A DNA stretch of 64,000 nt from Verticillium longisporum (taxonomy: Eukaryota; Ascomycota; Sordariomycetes; Glomerellales; Plectosphaerellaceae): NCBI GenBank assembly GCA_019188255.1, contig JAETXT010000002.1, positions 7,123,011 to 7,187,010 on the forward strand, given 5' to 3'. Shown here one piece after another: positions 34,744 through 45,131 of the stretch. The notes below the pieces were generated by a model that was not told the DNA's origin, did no database searches, and saw nothing but the letters and a program-made list of their open reading frames with translations. Position 1 is the first letter of the stretch; each line of letters starts with the position of its first letter. A program made the position numbers and the translations under genes.

Positions 34744-35557
34744 TCACCTAAGGAAATGCAGGCAGAGCCAACAAAAGGCGAAGAAGATTATGACGCCCGC
34801 CCAGAATATCCACTTGTCTTCCCGCGCCCGGCGCTCGATCATGCGGATTGTGTCGCCGGATATGCCCAGCGTGTTGCCCACCGAGTAGAGCTTCTTTTGC
34901 GTGTTCTTGAGCATGTCCCTCTGAGCCCCGAGATCTCCCAGCACAGCCTGCCCGCGGGCAATGTACTCATCGAGTGCGTTGTTCGTGTTGGCGAAGAAAG
35001 TTTGCTCCCGAAAGGCGTGCTGTTCCCGGGACGGCTCGCCGCTGCCCATGCCGTAGCCCCCTCCGCCTGCGCCCCTTTCCGCACCGCCAATCGAGGCGCC
35101 CCTCGCGTGCAAGGATGAGGATGTATTTGCGGTGCTGTTGTTGGCGTAGGGGTTCTCTGGCGTGGCATCAGAGTACGGCCGCCGACCAAGGAGCTCGGCT
35201 CGATTATTTTGGTGGGCGGCATCTTCGCGTTGTCTCTTCAGGGTGTCGATGCGCGATCGAAAGTCTGTCAGATCTCCCTTGAATCGCTTGACTCGCTCGA
35301 GTGCCTCCTCTTGTTTTTTTGGCACAAGCTCCTGCCGCGCCAGACCATTGTATTCATCGACCGTCTTGGAGAAGGACGAAAGTGAGGCAGAGAGGCTGCC
35401 AATCTCGGCTGGTGTAAGCACTCGGTCCTGGGTTGCCGTTGACAGGCGGTCGATGTCGGCACGGAGCGCCTTGCTCTGCCGAAGCGACGAGTTGTAGGAG
35501 ACGTTCTGGAAGCATCAGCGGGAATTCCGTGGAGTTCTCAAGTGGGTAGCATACCAT
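34744..35557 (-). CDS. BOS1: Golgi Qb-SNARE Bos1 with one-codon first exon
   Basis: ER-Golgi membrane-fusion SNARE (animal counterpart membrin/GOSR2). Coding exon 1 is just the ATG at 35557-35555; a 49-bp intron (35554-35506, GTATGC, CTGAT, CAG) follows; exon 2 is 35505-34744. This gives M plus NVSYNSSLRQSKALRADI, which lines up with the M-N-x3-N-x3-K/R-Q start of yeast Bos1. Product 254 residues: N-terminal helices (LTPAEIGSLSASLSSF), a Gly/Ser-rich linker, the SNARE motif (ANTNNALDEYIARGQAVLGD, then QRDMLKNTQKKLYSVGNTLG), and a C-terminal anchor (WIFWAGVIIFFAFCWLCLHF). A model starting at the internal codon at 35421 would drop conserved sequence. Confidence 0.9.
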
Positions 35558-36329
35558 GGCTACGAATATTGAACAGGCGCAAAGTCGAGGTGTATGGAAG
35601 CTGGGGTCTTACTTGGCTGCTTCGCTGTCCTCGAGAGCATGTTCCCAAGAATGAACAAGTGTCTTTCTGCCGAGCTGCCAGGCTCCCTGTATCGCCCACC
35701 GCCTTCCTTATCGTAAGGTCAGTGCACCGTAAGTAATAGATGAATCGCACTGTGGACTCTTTTACTCGAGATGCTCACTGACACCCAATGTTTGCTCTAT
35801 ATGAGTTGCTCGTCACTTGTCGGTCAAGAGGCCGTCGTATCGCACGTGCATACGTGAAAATGATATATCAGTTTCTTACTACTTCTTATAACCACCAACA
35901 CAGTGACCAGATCGCGAGCAGAAATCCCGCAAATATCAACATCACCTCTTACCTGAGGTGCCTTCAAGATCAGGGGTTCGCAGCCACAAGTAGCAGTACA
36001 ACCTACTTAGTGTCCGGAGGAGACTGTTGTTCTTTCGCTATTCAACTCTGGTCGCCACGAGGTGGGCTAATGCTGGCATAGGAGCTCATTGCGAGTCATA
36101 GTTCGAAGCGCCGCAGCGTGGGTACGCAGTAGGAGGATAAACGAACGGTTTTCATCATTGATGCTGACCGAGGATGAACAAGTCAAGATTCCTATAGTCC
36201 ATCCAGAGTATGAGACCCGTAACGAGAATAACCTTGAAAGAGATACCAAAACACGAAACCATTCCATAGCCATGCCAATCGAAGTCCGTTAATTCAGCGA
36301 CAGCCTCGCATGACATTTCCCGACAGCCC
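35558..36329. other. Intergenic between SRA gene and BOS1
   Basis: Promoter of BOS1 and 3' side of the SRA gene (both on -). No gene recognised. Confidence 0.4.
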
Positions 36330-37456
36330 CTAGTAACCGTTCTTCATCTCCTCATACAGACGCTTCTGTTGGCCTGTCGGAATTTGACGCCGAATAGTGT
36401 TGAGAGCTTGCTGCCCGGGCAGGCGATGGAGTTCAAACTGTTCGTACACTCCACCCAGCCTGTTCTTGAGATTCCGTCTGCCGACAATACGATAAAGGCC
36501 ATCGTAGCGAATGCCGATGGAAGGGCACCACGAACCACCGCCGCTCGAGGACGACCTCAGTACGCGAATGTAGTTACCCTTGTTCTGGGCCGTACGCATC
36601 AACTGGGTTCCGCTCGTCTCCTTGGCGACGTTGGGGTTCGTGTGATCGTGGCTACCAGAGCCCGAGTAGAAAAGAGTATCGCCGTCATCTCGATCAAGAT
36701 CCTCGTAGTAGCCCGAGGTGACGATCGAGACGGCACCGCCCTCCTTTTTGCCCGCAATACCGCCGGACCACGAGCCGTGAGCGCCGTTGAAGACGGCCGC
36801 CGACTGGAGAGGCCACCAGTCGCCGGCGGTGAGCCCGTTGTCGCCAATTGGGGAGGAGTCGCGCTGTTCGTTCTTGTAGATAGGGTTGATTCCGTATGTC
36901 TTGCGCTTTGAACCAGTAATGAAGAGGCCATGCATGATGCCATTTCGACCAAAGATGGGATGGGCGCGATGGGGCAGACGCAGGGTCTCGGTGTCGAGAG
37001 CTGCAGAGGTACGCTTCCTGGTTGAAGAGGCTACGGTAACCTCGGTTCCGCCGCTACCATCATCGCCGCCGTTGTCGGAACCAGCGCAACGATCTCGTCT
37101 TCGACGTTGGTGGCTGTCCAGCGTGTATGGAGAGCCTCGGCCCGAGTCCGAATCTCGGGTGTGAAGTATTGCAGGCCTTCAGGACGGCTATTGTTGTTGA
37201 TGGCGGCAAGACTATTGATGAGCTTTTTCTTGATATCTGACCTGACGTGAGACGGTCCCCAAGTCCGAGTCTCCAGCCAGTTGAAGAAGAGAATTACTCG
37301 GCGAACCTCATCAGTAGGCGCTTGCTGCCTCTTGGAAAGAACGATGAGCTTTGCAATCGCGTTGCTACACTCCCGGATGATGAAGTTTTGATCGTTATCC
37401 ACGATGGGAAGCTCGATCGAGTCTTCGGTGACAGAAGGAGCTGCCGCAGAAGCCAT
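36330..37456 (-). CDS. Stand-alone SRA/YDG domain protein
   Basis: SRA (SET and RING associated, YDG) domain protein; the fold reads and flips methylated cytosine in UHRF1 and plant SUVH proteins. Start at 37456 (MASAAAPSVTEDSIELP). The N-terminal ~120 residues are helical (VRRVILFFNWLETRTWGPSH, TPEIRTRAEALHTRW). One base is missing near 37073-37084; supplying it joins an Asp/Gly/Ser-rich linker (DNGGDDGSGGTE) and gives 375 residues. The SRA domain follows: SKRKTYGINPIY, NGAHGSWSGGIAGKKEGGAV, SIVTSGYYEDLDRDDGDTLF, SIGIRYDGLYRIVGR and FELHRLPGQ. There is no RING, PHD, SET or nuclease domain. Pezizomycotina have such proteins but their role is poorly known; a methylation-reader role is inference. 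Confidence 0.88.
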
Positions 37457-39264
37457 GATCAAGGTCGCGAGGAGGTGAAAGTGATGAATGGCGAGATGAA
37501 AGCAGAGAAAAGGCTTTGTGAGAACTGAGGTTGAGAGAGATAGAGATAGAAAGGGAGAGGGACAGAGAGGGTTGAGTGACTTCCCGTTTGCAAGGGTGAT
37601 ATCAAGATCGAAGAAGGTTCGCGGGACGACCGCCGGACGGGGATCAAGATGATAGTTGGGCCCCGGACCGGGACTCCATAGAAAGAACCGGAAAGCAGGC
37701 ACCGGAAAGCGGGCACCGGACGGCGAACGAAGCGGAATGCATGATCAGCTGGGGGGCTGAAAGACCCGAAGGCGAGCGGCCAGTGTGCTGGAGAGTTGAA
37801 GACAGGGTCATATATCAATCTCTAAATATGCGCGAGGTTGGTACTGATTTTCCCTGTGATAATTCCAACCATCCGTCCAGATACAGCGCTCTTGAATGCG
37901 ATGAAGTCTTGAGCGCTCAGTAATTATGCCTAACGATGCTAATACTAAAACTCATCAATGTAGACCTGTGGTTTCCTGGCGCACATTAGTTCTGCTGGAT
38001 ATGGCGTGATCTTCGACAACGGCCATCATCTTGGTGTGCAGGGTGTCTATATCATACGCATCACTGTTCACTGCGGGTGAACGACACGCTTGGCAGTCTA
38101 AGAGCTTCACATGAGATGATGACCTGCCTTTGTGAGTTTGTTGTAAGCTTGAGCTGGGCTCGCTCTTCGATCACCAGAAGTAAACAATCGAACAAAAAGA
38201 CAGACATAATGATCACGATGATTAAAAACCAATCGAGTGTAGCTGTGGGTGCGACAATTCCTGTTGTTCGCTGGGTCAGCCACAGGCCATCTGAGCCACA
38301 CACTCCCAAGTCCATCACCAACAATGTGTCATGAGACCTCTCGAGCTGCTATGCATGTAATGTTCAATAGGCGTGAAGGGAGTGGCCGAGATGAACGAAT
38401 AGGTGCTTGCCAGAAGCTGGCCTGTACAGCGATCAAGAGAATCAACAGTATCCAGTGTAGCTCATGGCCAGGTGGAGTCCTTTGAACGTAGCGTCTTGGA
38501 TTATCATACGGGGTCAAACATTCTGGCGATGGCTTCAGAAAGGGGCCCTGTGAAGTCTTGGGGTGCCTTCTTGAGACAAATGGAACCAGTGTCGGCCTCT
38601 GGAAATGCTTGTACTTGAGAAGCACATGTACGGTTCGTCTGTGCTTGCGTCGGTGTCGGGCTTCAGGGCGGACTGTTCGTTGCGATGTCCGACGGAGAGG
38701 TGTCAGTTGAAGAAAGGTGGGGAGGATGACGCCAGAGTACGATTTCCAACAGATTCATTTCTTGATGTGGCTGATCAATTGCCGAGTCGATCCGCAAGCG
38801 CCCGCGCATCCCGAGTTGGCGTGGATGGCGGGTTTTACGATGGTAAAGCTATGGCACGCCGTCGGAGGGATAACGGATAGACGGCACCAACAGTGGGAAT
38901 GCCCTCACTGACAGCATAGGCACATGCTGTGGAGGAGAAAGTGCCAGGCCAGCCGACCCGACCCCCGGGAATAGCAAACAGTTAAGAGGGAGCTTTTAGT
39001 GGGTGTTCAGCGGGCTCTGGCGGGACCTCGCGTACAGGCTGCTCGGCCATCGGACATGTGACGTCACTGGCTGTTTGCATCATCAATTGAGGATAAACCC
39101 TTGTCAAGCTTCTTCTTCTTGGAAGCAAGCAAAGCTCTCGCTCCTGGCTGCTCTGACACACCATCGTAGATCACGCTGCCTCGTTTTTGTTTTCATTCTT
39201 GCAACTTTGCGCGACAGCCTCCTACTTTTACCTCGTCCTCTTTTCCTCTGACGAACACGGCACG
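37457..39264. other. Divergent promoter, SRA / phosphate carrier
   Basis: About 1.8 kb. Only short frames without family features (the longest near 38605-38911). A C/T-rich leader precedes the carrier start. No gene recognised. Confidence 0.4.
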
Positions 39265-40254
39265 ATGGCGACTAAGGACGAGCTGCCGACTTTCACCATT
39301 GGCGACTATGTCAAGTTCTTCGGAGCTGGCGCCCTCGCAGCCACCTCTACCCATGGCGTATGTTTCCTGCTTTCTCTCTGTCCCTCCGGCTGACGCTAAA
39401 TGTACCAGGCTGCCACGCCAATCGATGTCGTCAAGACGCGAATCCAGGTCGATGACGCGCTCAAGGGTTACAACATGCTGCGTGCGGGAAGAACCATTGT
39501 CGCGAAGGAAGGCGCCTCGGCGTTGTTGACTGGCTTCGGTCCTACAGCCGTCGGATACCTCGTACAGGGTGGCGGCAAGTTCGCCGGCTATGAGTTCTTC
39601 AAGAAGCAGTTCATCTCGGCGGCCGGCGGGCCCAGCCAGGCGACAGAGAAGCGCACGGCCATCTATCTCGGCGCCAGCGCGGCAGCCGAGTTCTTCGCCG
39701 ATATCCTCTTGTGCCCCCTAGAGGCCACGCGCATCCGTCTCGTCTCGCAGCGCGGCTACGCCAACGGGTTGACTTCTGGGTTCGCGAGACTCGCACGAGA
39801 GGAAAGGTTCAAGGGGTTCTACTCGGGCTTCGTGCCGCTGCTGTTCAAGCAGGTGCCCTACGCCGTGGGCCAGTTCTCCGTGCACGAGGCTGCTGTCGAG
39901 GCCATCTACCGCACCATCGGCTCGGAACGCAAGGAGAAGCTGACGCACCTGCAAAACACGGGCGTTGAGTTGTCTTCTGGCATAGTCGCTGGTGTGGCCG
40001 CCGCTGTGCTATCCCACCCAGCCGACACACTGCTCTCTGCCATGAACAAAGGAGCCGGCGACCCCAAGCAGAGCGCCACGAGCCGCATGTTCCAACTCGC
40101 CAAGGAGTTTGGCCCGAAGAGGCTGCTGCTGACGGGACTGGGGCCGAGGGTGTTCATGACGTGCGGCCTCGTCGCTGGCCAGTTTGTCATTTACGCGCAG
40201 TGCAAGACATTGGTGGGGGCCCCAGCTGGCATCGAGATTCACAAGGAGGAGTGA
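39265..40254 (+). CDS. MIR1: Mitochondrial phosphate carrier
   Basis: Inner-membrane carrier (SLC25 family) importing phosphate with a proton for ATP synthesis. Exon 1 39265-39357, 51-bp intron (39358-39408), exon 2 39409-40254; 312 residues. Three carrier repeats with the signature at each first helix: PIDVVKTRIQ, PLEATRIRLV and the divergent third PADTLLSAM. The N-terminus DYVKFFGAGALAATSTHGAA and the block GYLVQGGGKFAGYEFFKKQF are typical of Mir1/Pic2 phosphate carriers. Mir1 versus Pic2 (which also carries copper) is not settled from sequence; the length and first repeat fit both. Confidence 0.9.
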
Positions 40255-41015
40255 TGTCTCCCGCGTTTGTTCGAGGAATGATAGTGGAGGCGTGTTCTTG
40301 GATGGCGTTGGAGGCGTGTAGACTTCCTAGATCTGGATGGCAATGGCGTTGGGCGTAGATTTGGTAATGAATGTTATGCGGACTTGCAATCCCTGCCCGC
40401 ACTTCATGACGACAATGAGGGAGAGCCGAGGTCAACAAGCGACTCTCGTGCGGAGAAGGCGCCAGGGGCAGTGTGGGAGCCCGACCGCTCGACCGGGTCT
40501 CAACGCAGTCAGAGACCAACCACACGGCTTCTCTCGTGACCTAGCAACATCAACTTTTCAGGGGCCGCCTATTGCCTAAATGGAGGCGGCATGGCTAATT
40601 CAGGAGCGGGCCCGGCAGTGTGACATCGCCCCCAGACTCCCCCATATTAGCCAACTGCATTCACCCGGACGCCGGCGCAGAAAATCCCCAACGCCAAGCG
40701 GGCAAGTCCCCTCTCCATCGCCTCCACCGGCCCCCCCGCCACCCCCAGATTCAGCAATGTGCCCCGACCTCGACTTTATCCCACGCTGGGCAGCGACCTG
40801 GCTGGACGGGCAGGGGGCAATCTCTCGGTACCAGCCGATGGCAACATTACAGCCTGATGTCTGTCGGTGTCGAGAGAGCCCCGCAAGACCAAGGCAATGC
40901 TGGGCCTACAAAGGGGACACCTCCTGCTCATCGTGGCAGGTTCTGCCTGACAGTCTGAGCACCGACTCGACTTGCCTCGCATCATCGCCCTCCATACCTG
41001 CCCCTCTCTCCCACC
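40255..41015. other. Intergenic, xylanase promoter
   Basis: 761 bp between the carrier stop and the xylanase start, same strand. Two opposed GGCTAA motifs are listed separately. No gene recognised. Confidence 0.45.
40593..40652. promoter_or_regulatory. Paired GGCTAA motifs (XlnR/Xyr1-type sites)
   Basis: GGCTAA at 40593-40598 and its inverse TTAGCC at 40647-40652, about 420 and 365 bp upstream of the GH10 xylanase start. Xylanase regulators XlnR/Xyr1 of filamentous fungi bind GGCTAA-like sites, so the position fits; binding here is inference. Confidence 0.4.
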
Positions 41016-42106
41016 ATGCACTTCTCCCTCCTCACCCTCGGTCTTGCTGGCCTCGCGGCTGCCAAGCCCAAATGCACCGGCCTCAATGCGGCCATTCGTG
41101 CCCAGGGCAAGGAGCACGTCGGCTCGGCCCTGACGCTTCGCGATGAGCCCCTCGAGAACGCAATCCTTGAGAGCGACCTCGAGATCGGCGCCGTCACCCC
41201 CGAGAATGCTCTCAAGTGGGCCTATACCGAGCCTGAGCGCGGCGCCTTCGAGTGGGCTGATGCCGACCGCCACGTCAACTGGGCCGTCGAGCACGGCAAG
41301 GACCTGAGATGCCACGCCCTCGTGTGGCACAGCCAGCTCGCCCCCTGGGTCTCCGAGGGCGGCTTCGACAACGCCACACTCATCCAGATCATGGAGGACC
41401 ACATCAACGGCGTCGCTGGCCGTTACAAGGGCAAGTGCACCCACTGGGACGTGGTCAACGAAGCCCTCGAAGAAGACGGCTCGTACCGCAAGAGTGTCTT
41501 CTACAACACCATCGGCGAGGCCTACATCCCCATCGCCTTTGCCCTTGCCGCCAAGGCCGACCGTCACGCCCGTCTTTGGTACAACGACTACAACCTCGAG
41601 TACAACGAGGCCAAGACGGCTGCCGCCGCTCGCATCGTCAAGCTCGTCCAGTCCTACGGCGTGCGCATTGACGGCGTCGGTCTCCAGGGCCACCTCGTCG
41701 TTGAGGAGACTCCCACTCAATCTGTGGCCACTCCGGACCAGGATACCCTGGAAGGTGCTCTCCGACAGTTCACCGACCTCGAGGTGGATGTCGAGTACAC
41801 TGAAATTGACATCCGCATGAATACCCCCGCCACGCCCGCCAAGCTCGAGGAGCAGGCTCGCCAGTACGAGCGCGTCCTCGCCTCTTGCATGTCCAACGAC
41901 CGGTGTATCGGTGTTACCCTCTGGGTAGGTTGCGTCTGGTCTCGCCTCTCCGTCATGACATATGCTGACCTCTGTAGGGCATCTCGGACAAGTACTCTTG
42001 GATCCCTTATACCTTTGACGGCGAAGGTGCGGCGCTTGCCTGGGACGATGAGTACAACAAGAAGCCTGCCTACAAGGGCATTCTTCGGGGCATCGCTTCT
42101 GCGTGA
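41016..42106 (+). CDS. Secreted GH10 endo-1,4-beta-xylanase
   Basis: Endo-xylanase cleaving the xylan backbone outside the cell. Exon 1 41016-41924, 53-bp intron (41925-41977, branch GCTGAC), exon 2 41978-42106; 345 residues. Signal peptide MHFSLLTLGLAGLAAA, then a TIM barrel with no carbohydrate-binding module. Catalytic motifs: HWDVVNEALEED with acid/base Glu149 and VEYTEIDIRM with nucleophile Glu263; also VTPENALKWAYTEPERG and CHALVWHSQLAPWV. The splice joins GVTLW to GISDKYSWIPYTF, as in the family. If the intron is missed, the tail becomes unrelated sequence ending near 42215. Confidence 0.95.
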
Positions 42107-42485
42107 GGAACGAGGCCTGAAAATCGATATTTTAAAACATTTTCGCATCCAGCAAAGAGACATGTTGCATGATCGGGCCCTTTCGCGTGTCTTTGCAGCG
42201 ATGCCTGGACCCTGATGGTTCTGAATTGTATCGTGAAAATTTTCTTGCAGCTTGTGAGAACAGTGTATGGGATCTAGAGTTCTAGAGTGTCGACACCTTG
42301 CTGTCAGCGTCTCCGAAGGCGTACAAGACCCGCACATATGTACAAGGTATAAATGCGTTTTCTAGCTGCTGGTTCTCGACTTGAATTGTTCTGATGGACG
42401 TAACAACTATGCAAGTCGATTATCTTGATACAGAACTGTACGACTTGGCCGGAAACATTTCTGGTTTCGGGTCACAGCTGGTACT
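42107..42485. other. Intergenic
   Basis: About 380 bp between the xylanase and the C2H2 gene. Nothing recognised. Confidence 0.45.
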
Positions 42486-43397
42486 ATGACACAGTGGTCA
42501 TCCTCCATGCCATTCCAGGACACACCCTGGCAAGAACCATACTCGAATGCAAGTGGCTTTAGCAACGCCCGACCTCCAGCGCCTCGCCAGCCACCGATGT
42601 TGACGCCGGCGCAGGCCCAGACGCAGGAGCAGATGCAGGCACAGGCGCATATACAGGAGCAGATGCAGGTACCAGCGCCTGCTCGTAGTCAAGCGCCGTA
42701 CCATGTCCAAGCTCAGCTTTCCTTTCAGTATCAGCATCAAAGTTATTCAGCCCTCCAGCAGCCGCAGACAGAGACGCCAAGTCCGTTCCCGTCCCAAATA
42801 CCATACCAACAGCAAGCTCGGGTATACCCGCAAATTCCAACGCAGGGGCAACAACAGTACCTAGCACTTGACGCAAGCCATACTTTTCAGAATGGACATG
42901 GGGTTGCTGTCAACTACGCACTACACCCATTTGCCCAGAATGCACCCGGTCTTCCAAGCTTACATCCGAACCATAACCCACAGCACCACAATCTAGCTAT
43001 GCCTGTGGGGTCGATGGGTCCTCCAGATGTACCGCCGAGTCCTTCATCAGGGGGAACAATTACCCCAACTGTCCCGCCACCGGCTCCAGTTCCACAACGG
43101 CCGTTCAGCTGCCCAATATGTGGACTCAGATTTCAAAGAAAGCATGATAGGAAGCGCCACATGTTTGTACATGGTGAAGGGAAACGTTTCACCTGCAGCC
43201 TTTGCCACTCAGAATTTGCGAGAAAAGATGCTCTGTTGGTAAGTTGGCCTTTTTCCATCCCCCTTATATCGCTAGGTTGCGGCCCTTGATACTCTATCTG
43301 AAAGGACCTGATCTAATCGACTCGCAAATAGAGGCATTCAAAGAAAGGCCGATGTCAGGGTCGTCAACGGCCCATCTCCAGGCCACATATTGGGTGA
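42486..43397 (+). CDS. C2H2/C2HC two-finger zinc finger protein
   Basis: Probable transcription factor. Exon 1 42486-43238, 93-bp intron (43239-43331), exon 2 43332-43397; 272 residues. The N-terminal ~200 residues are Gln/Pro-rich with alternating QAQ/QEQMQ units. Two fingers lie at the C-terminus: FSCPICGLRFQRKHDRKRH completed by MFVH is a canonical C2H2 (CX2CX12HX3H). The second, FTCSLCHSEFARKDALL/RHSKKGRC, is completed by the splice and is CX2CX12HX5C, a C2HC variant. The protein stops 15 residues later. Fungal homologues often end in this finger pair; the target is unknown. Confidence 0.7.
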
Positions 43398-44021
43398 ATG
43401 GCCGAGTCGGGTTAGAAGCAATGATGAAGTGTTAGACGTAGGCCGTGAGTCCGGGACTGTTGAATGTCTCGAGGGTTACAAAATAGCATACTCAAAATTT
43501 ACTGTACAAAGGGTTGGGAATGAGCAGCAAAACGGCAAAGAGCCCAGAGTCGTGGTATTGGAGCTGCAGTCGTGCAGTCAAGGGTTTTAGAATAGGTAGG
43601 CGTATGACAAGAGCCATCATCATCTGAGAGGTGGATTGGGATTATGCGAAAATCAAATGGAACACCTAGGTAGGCAGACAGTGGCGGCAATTCTCATCAA
43701 CCCGAGATACCTTAGCCAACAGTGAACTGATCCTCTGGATAATGTGCCAATCCTCACACTCTCGGAACTCCCAAGACTTTTAAGTTCCTGCTGAACCTGA
43801 AGTACTTATCCAGGCAGCACCAAAGACTGGGACGCCATAACGCCTCTGCCTGTCATTACAGAAGGTCCTCTCTTCCCTTTCCAACCATCCCCTTCCCGAA
43901 CCTTCAGCAAAGCTTTCTTCTTGCCATCAGTTCCATATCACCTTAACTGCAGCGGTCAGCACTCCCATTGGACTCTCACAAGCAATAATTAATCCATCTA
44001 ATCACTTCACATCATTCAAAT
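43398..44021. other. Intergenic
   Basis: About 620 bp, with the C/T-rich leader of the small Myb-like gene at its right end. No gene recognised. Confidence 0.45.
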
Positions 44022-44432
44022 ATGTCGAGCAACGCTACCTCGGAGACTCCCAAGTCCGGTAGCTGGACTGATAAAGAGCGGGTATGAGTTTATTCTCTCC
44101 AATGGTCCAACTGCACGTACTCACAGTAACCCAAGGTTCAACTCCTCATCCAGATCATCCTCCAGCATCCTCCTGCAAAGATCGACATGGCGAAAATCAA
44201 GCTTCCTGGTCGTACGCCCAAGGCCATGCAGCACGTATTTGGCCGTATCAAGAGCGAGGCCCAGGCTGCTCTCGATAACAACAGCTCTACTATCAGTCGG
44301 GAACCCCGGCCAGCCAGCAAGAAGCGCACCCACAAGGATGATGAAGAGAGTAAGTAAGAAGCTCATCTGCCTTTCTCAGAACAAGCACTTACTATGTCCA
44401 AAGCTGCGGCAGTCAACAAGAGGCGCGCATAG
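44022..44432 (+). CDS. Small Myb-like protein (100 residues)
   Basis: Three short exons: 44022-44081, 44136-44349, 44404-44432; introns 54 and 54 bp. The product has a Ser/Thr-rich start (MSSNATSETPKSGSW), then a single Myb-like helix set (SWTDKERVQLLIQIILQHPP, IKLPGRTPKAMQHVFGRIKS) and a basic, acidic-patched tail (SKKRTHKDDEE) ending NKRRA. The GRTPKAMQHVFGRI block is the usual third helix of a class of small fungal Myb-like proteins. The last acceptor could instead lie at 44411/44412, removing three residues. No function is known to me; too small for more than one DNA-binding repeat. Confidence 0.65.
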
Positions 44433-45131
44433 GTCGCCACAAGCACCGGGATGAGGAGGCTACCGATGGGTGGCACTTTCCCCATTCCCCCAAATCAAGC
44501 ATATTTCGCAAGGCGCTGGTTGGCATTGAGAGACTGGCTAGAGAGACAGAGTGGAGTCGATAATTTGGCAGGAGCCACATCCACAATGGCGAATGTCTGC
44601 TTCATGGGGCAGCAAGGTGATCTTGCTTAGTGGTGGAAAACAGGTTGCTCCATTTCGGCCTTATAATTGATGCGCCATACTCAGACGCCAGCTTGCCAGA
44701 TATTCGATACCCTTGACTAAACACATTTGATCATGCATCATGCCTTGTTGCTCATGCTTAGCTACGAACGACAGAAGTGTTGGTGACAGGGATACGCGAA
44801 AGTTCGCGGTGTGGCGCGTAAACTGCCTATCGACGCGTGTATCTGCTTAGTCAGCTACAGCCCTGCAATTTTAGGCCATGAATCTTCGCCCCTACGGCCA
44901 ACAGGACGTGCCTGACGAGGTCATCAAACGGCCACCCTCATGATCGCCTCGACCCCAATCACCAAGACTAAGCAAACGGTACATAGGCGCTTCTGAACAT
45001 CTCTATCTTATTGTGCTTCGAGTCATTGTTTCAAAAAACCATCTTCGCTAGACCTCACTGCCCGAGCTACACCCCCTCTCAGGCATCTGTTGATTGCTCG
45101 CAACACCTTACCCAGATCTGCCACTCACGAC
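44433..45131. other. Intergenic
   Basis: About 700 bp. No gene recognised. Confidence 0.45.
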
